Shown here: positions 6,659 through 9,005 of the stretch, piece by piece
How the letters are laid out: each line of letters opens with the position of its first letter
Position numbering within the stretch: position 1 is the first letter of the stretch
Made by a program: the position numbers and the translations under genes
The notes under the pieces: model-generated
What the model was told of the DNA's origin: nothing
The model's database searches: none
The model's input: only the letters and a program-made list of their open reading frames with translations
Source of the DNA: Acidobacteriaceae bacterium
GTDB lineage: Bacteria > Acidobacteriota > Terriglobia > Terriglobales > Acidobacteriaceae
Length of the DNA stretch: 9,005 bases
Direction of reading: 5' to 3'
NCBI GenBank assembly: GCA_025929125.1
Contig: JAICMT010000040.1
Location: 1-9,005 of the forward strand

Positions 6659-7510
6659 ATGAAGCTTGTCCCTGCCGTTCTTTTCGCCGCCCTGCTCGCC
6701 TCGCCCCGCCTGCTGCCGGCGCAGGCGGCGGACATCCCATCCGCCGCGCCTTCTACCGGCGGCCAATCCGAGGCTCAGCGCGGCCGCGCCCTCATGGACA
6801 AGATGGTTGCGGCGCTCGGCGGAGACGCCTGGCTGAACCGCAAGACCGTCACCACGGAGGCGCACGGTTCCAGCTTCTTCCGCGGCAGCCCCAATCCCTA
6901 CATCATCGAGTTCCGCGAGTACCACCGCTTCGCCGCTTCCGGCCAGCCCGAGGCGGAGCGGATCGGCTTTCTCACTCAGCGCGGCATGATCCTGCCCGGC
7001 AAAAAGATCGACGTCGTCCAGTTCTGGAAGGACGGCAAGGGAACCGAGGTGACCTACAAGGGCAAGGCCGACCTGCCCAAGGACCAGGTGGAAGAGTACT
7101 ACCGCCGCCGCGCCCACTCCATCGAAGAGGTGGTCCGCACCTGGATCAATGCCCCCGGCGTCATGATCGTCGCCGAAGGGACCTCCATGGTGGAGCGCCG
7201 CATGGCCGACAAGGTCACCGTGCTCTCCGCCAACAACGACGCGGTGACGCTCGAACTCGACGCCGAAACCCATCTGCCGCTGCGCCGCACCTTCCAGGCG
7301 CGCAACGCGCAGTTCAAGGACTTCGACGAAGACGCCGAAGACTACGCCGACTACCACACCGTCCAGGGCATTCCCACCGCCATGACCGTCACCCGCTATA
7401 AAAACGGCGACATGGTCAGCCAGCGCTTCCTCACCAAAGTCACCTATAACGAGCCCCTGGACCCCAGCATCTTCGACGAGAGCTCCATCACCATCAAGGG
7501 CAAAAAGTGA
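6659..7510 (+). CDS. Secreted LolA-like (outer-membrane-lipoprotein-sorting-like) protein
   Basis: From the ATG at 6659 this protein has 283 residues. A signal peptide is clear: MKLVPAVLFAALLASPRLLPAQA with likely cleavage after A23, so the mature protein is periplasmic or outside. The mature start contains RALMDKMVAALGGDAWLN (43-60), an 'ALGG' helix common in secreted acidobacterial proteins. The rest is rich in alternating beta strands. The C-terminal half runs KVTVLSANNDAVTLELDAETHLPLRRTF (185-212), DYHTVQGIPTAMTVTRYKNGDMV (231-253) and VTYNEPLDPSIFD (261-273). This pattern of 'V...D.ET.LP.R', 'y..v.Gi..P' and 'v..N.pldpsiFd' resembles the LolA/LolB-like fold. I cannot name a substrate, and it should not be equated with the true LolA chaperone. 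The frame is open upstream to 6344, but that part is antisense to hslR and lacks a leader. The Shine-Dalgarno is weak. fabZ follows after 93 bp on the same strand with its own promoter. Confidence 0.75.
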   Translation: MKLVPAVLFAALLASPRLLPAQAADIPSAAPSTGGQSEAQRGRALMDKMVAALGGDAWLNRKTVTTEAHGSSFFRGSPNPYIIEFREYHRFAASGQPEAERIGFLTQRGMILPGKKIDVVQFWKDGKGTEVTYKGKADLPKDQVEEYYRRRAHSIEEVVRTWINAPGVMIVAEGTSMVERRMADKVTVLSANNDAVTLELDAETHLPLRRTFQARNAQFKDFDEDAEDYADYHTVQGIPTAMTVTRYKNGDMVSQRFLTKVTYNEPLDPSIFDESSITIKGKK

Positions 7511-7553
7511 GCAAGGTGTTCTCAATGCGGACTCTAAAGGCGATCGAATCTGG

Positions 7554-7588
7554 AGAACTGAGAACTGACAACTGAGAACCCACAACTT
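7554..7588. repeat. Five tandem heptanucleotide repeats upstream of fabZ
   Basis: The sequence is five consecutive 7-base units: AGAACTG, AGAACTG, ACAACTG, AGAACCC and ACAACTT (consensus A[G/C]AACTG). The first two are identical and the last two diverge. The run is non-coding, between the LolA-like gene and fabZ, and its right half forms most of the -35 and spacer of the predicted fabZ promoter. Heptanucleotide short tandem repeats of similar composition are known in intergenic regions of other bacteria such as cyanobacteria. The strand is arbitrary. Confidence 0.75.
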
Positions 7589-7593
7589 ATACT
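7565..7593 (+). promoter_or_regulatory. Sigma70-type promoter of fabZ
   Basis: CTGACA (7565-7570, 5 of 6 consensus) and TATACT (7588-7593, 5 of 6) are separated by exactly 17 bases, the best promoter match in the window. The expected transcription start is about 7600, only 3-4 bases before the ATG at 7604 and about 25 bases before the second in-frame ATG at 7625. The -35 and spacer lie within the heptamer repeats. Confidence 0.6.
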
Positions 7594-7603
7594 CAGTCCT
7601 GCC

Positions 7604-8092
7604 ATGACTGAATCCGCCCGCACCATGGACATTGCCGAGATCATGTCCATCCTGCCTCACCGGTATCCCTTCCTCCTCATCGATCGCATCCTGGAGATCG
7701 AGCCCAAAAAGCGCATCGTCGCCCTCAAGAACATCACCTTCAACGAGCCGCAGTTCACCGGCCATTTCCCCGACTACCCCATCATGCCCGGTGTCCTCAT
7801 GATCGAGGCCATCGCCCAGGCCGGCGGCGCGCTCTTGCTCAACGAGATCCCCGACCGCGAGCAGAAGCTCATGGTGTTCACCGGCATCGACGACTGCAAA
7901 TTCCGCAAGCCGGTCGTTCCCGGCGACCAGGTCCGCATTGAAGTCACCGTGCTCAACTGGCGCACCTCGGCGGTGCGCATGCGCGGCATCGCCACAGTCG
8001 ACGGCAAGGTGGCCTGCGAGGCCACCGTGATGTGCGCCCTCACCAGCCGCGGAGGCAAGAAGCCCGCGCCTGTAGCAGCCGACTCAGAGTGA
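7604..8092 (+). CDS. fabZ: 3-hydroxyacyl-[acyl-carrier-protein] dehydratase
   Basis: This 162-residue cytoplasmic hot-dog-fold enzyme dehydrates 3-hydroxyacyl-ACP to trans-2-enoyl-ACP in type II fatty acid elongation. Landmarks are MSILPHRYPFLLIDRILE (14-31) and GHFPDYPIMPGVLMIEAIAQAGG (53-75), with H54 and E68 as the catalytic pair (H54/E68 in the numbering used here). They are followed by FRKPVVPGDQV (100-110). The HFP..P.MPGV motif and the length separate it from FabA. Two starts are possible: ATG 7604, and ATG 7625 (155 aa), where MDIAEIMSILPHR begins as in typical FabZ proteins. Neither has a Shine-Dalgarno; given the predicted transcription start near 7600, ATG 7604 would be nearly leaderless. 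In many Gram-negatives fabZ sits with lpxD and lpxA; here it is flanked by two secreted-protein genes. Confidence 0.96.
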   Translation: MTESARTMDIAEIMSILPHRYPFLLIDRILEIEPKKRIVALKNITFNEPQFTGHFPDYPIMPGVLMIEAIAQAGGALLLNEIPDREQKLMVFTGIDDCKFRKPVVPGDQVRIEVTVLNWRTSAVRMRGIATVDGKVACEATVMCALTSRGGKKPAPVAADSE

Positions 8093-8145
8093 GCCCGTGG
8101 GTCCACTCGGAGTTCCGCTACGTTCCTCGTCGTCAGTAGAGGGTC

Positions 8146-8150
8146 GGAGG
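8146..8150 (+). promoter_or_regulatory. Shine-Dalgarno deciding the start of the TIGR03435 gene
   Basis: GGAGG lies six bases before the ATG at 8157. The open frame extends upstream to 8097, but this site, together with the signal peptide that begins at 8157, fixes the start. Confidence 0.7.
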
Positions 8151-8156
8151 AGTCGA

Positions 8157-8987
8157 ATGACCGGTCGAGCATTGCTATGCCTCACCGCAGCGGTTGGGAC
8201 GCTTGTAGCAGGTATCGCCAGCGCACAGCAGTCGCCAAAGCCCCTGCAGTTTGAAGTTGCAGCCATCAAGCCCGGAAACACCAATCACCTCGGTGCGGTG
8301 ACTTCGACGAAAGGGAAGTTGTTCCAGATGGTAAATGTGCCTCTGAAAAGTTGGGTCGAGATGGGGCTGTCTGTCCCCGATTATGCGTTGAAGGCGCCCG
8401 CCTGGCTCGACGGAACCACCTTTGATCTCGATGCAAAACTGCCCGAGCAGTTCCTGAATCAGACTGGTCCCAACCAGCCAGTCAACGAGAAGGCTATGGC
8501 CGAGAGGCAGAAAGCTATGGCTGAGATGATGAAAAACCTTCTCATTGAGCGATTCGAACTCAAGTGGCATGAAGTGTCCGGAAGCGTTTCGGGGTATGAG
8601 CTCGTCACCGACAAAAGGTTCTTGGCCCAGCCCGCTACTCTTATGGAACGGCTGCGTGGTCCAGGCGGCGCGGGTTGGGGCCGTTCCAGTGTCTCGGGCA
8701 CGAATATGCCGATGTCGCGGCTTGCCGAGTTGCTCGGTATCGCGCTGGGAAAGCCCGTCGTCGACGCTACCCATCTAACCGGCGGATACGATATCAAACT
8801 CGCGTGGCGTCCGGATAACGACGCTGAGCTGGCACGGCAGAGGCAGTATGAGGATGGCGTCGATAACCTCCCCGATTCAGCGTTCACCGCCGTGCGTGAA
8901 CAGCTGGGCCTCCGGCTTCAGCCCGCCAAGGTACCCGCGAAGGTCATCGTTATCGATCAGATCAATCGCCAGCCCACCGGCAACTGA
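8157..8987 (+). CDS. TIGR03435-family secreted protein (acidobacterial expansion family)
   Basis: This 276-residue protein has a signal peptide (residues 1-23, ending ASA before QQS) and matches the TIGR03435 family, which is present in many copies in soil acidobacteria and whose function is unknown. Family landmarks are LQFEVAAIKPG (30-40), a W-L-DG motif PAWLDGTTFDLDAKLP (81-96), LLIERFELKWHEV with GYELV (128-150), GTNMPMSRLAELL (181-193), GKPVVDATHLTGGYDIKLAWRPD (198-220) and the ending SAFTAVREQLGLRLQPAKVPAKVIVID (241-267). The length is normal and the frame intact through TGA at 8985-8987. Third codon positions look less GC-biased than in fabZ just upstream, which may reflect a younger or duplicated gene. 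It follows fabZ after 64 bp on the same strand and could be read from the fabZ promoter. A link to fatty acid synthesis is not implied. Confidence 0.9.
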   Translation: MTGRALLCLTAAVGTLVAGIASAQQSPKPLQFEVAAIKPGNTNHLGAVTSTKGKLFQMVNVPLKSWVEMGLSVPDYALKAPAWLDGTTFDLDAKLPEQFLNQTGPNQPVNEKAMAERQKAMAEMMKNLLIERFELKWHEVSGSVSGYELVTDKRFLAQPATLMERLRGPGGAGWGRSSVSGTNMPMSRLAELLGIALGKPVVDATHLTGGYDIKLAWRPDNDAELARQRQYEDGVDNLPDSAFTAVREQLGLRLQPAKVPAKVIVIDQINRQPTGN

Positions 8988-9005
8988 TGTTCTGATTAGA
9001 TGGAG

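Noticed and set aside
6596..7765. Long - strand open frame (389 codons) antisense to the LolA-like gene and the start of fabZ
   Set aside because: It crosses two convincing + strand genes and the heptamer repeat, whose antisense translation gives the familiar spurious LSCQFSVL-like string. It has no domain of its own.

Overview
The window is a GC-rich chromosomal segment, most likely from a member of the Acidobacteriota (Terriglobia / subdivision 1-like). The best taxonomic clue is the last gene, a TIGR03435-family secreted protein, a family strongly expanded in soil acidobacteria. The core genes are consistent with a Gram-negative bacterium: a short DapB, a DdlA-type D-Ala ligase, HslR, FabZ and a LolA-like periplasmic protein. 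No mobile element, phage gene, CRISPR array, tRNA or rRNA is visible. The whole segment looks like ordinary housekeeping chromosome.

Layout from left to right. (1) On the + strand lie the 3' end of lysC (aspartate kinase), dapB (second committed step of the lysine/diaminopimelate pathway) and an M29 metallo-aminopeptidase. They are spaced 28 and 46 bp apart, so they are probably co-transcribed. (2) Convergent to these, on the - strand, are ddl (D-Ala-D-Ala ligase) and a YihY/BrkB-type inner-membrane protein downstream of it, 128 bp apart. (3) Divergent from ddl is a + strand lipoprotein with a lysozyme/lytic-transglycosylase-like region. (4) Convergent to the lipoprotein, behind a GC-rich hairpin, are two separately spaced - strand genes: a GlsB/YeaQ/YmgE small membrane protein and the S4-domain protein HslR (Hsp15). 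(5) Divergent from hslR is a + strand run: a secreted LolA-like protein, fabZ (3-hydroxyacyl-ACP dehydratase) and the TIGR03435 secreted protein.

Functional theme. Several genes serve the cell envelope. LysC and DapB lead to diaminopimelate for peptidoglycan, Ddl makes the D-Ala-D-Ala terminus, the lipoprotein may act on peptidoglycan, FabZ feeds membrane and lipid A acyl chains, and BrkB, GlsB, the LolA-like protein and the TIGR03435 protein lie in or beyond the inner membrane. This is a loose neighbourhood on alternating strands, not one operon.

The most distinctive non-coding structure is a run of five heptanucleotide repeats (consensus A[G/C]AACTG, 7554-7588). It overlaps a very good sigma70-type promoter just upstream of fabZ and implies a nearly leaderless or very short-leader fabZ transcript. 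I found no convincing undescribed multi-gene system. The least characterised items are the transglycosylase-like lipoprotein, the LolA-like secreted protein and the TIGR03435 protein.
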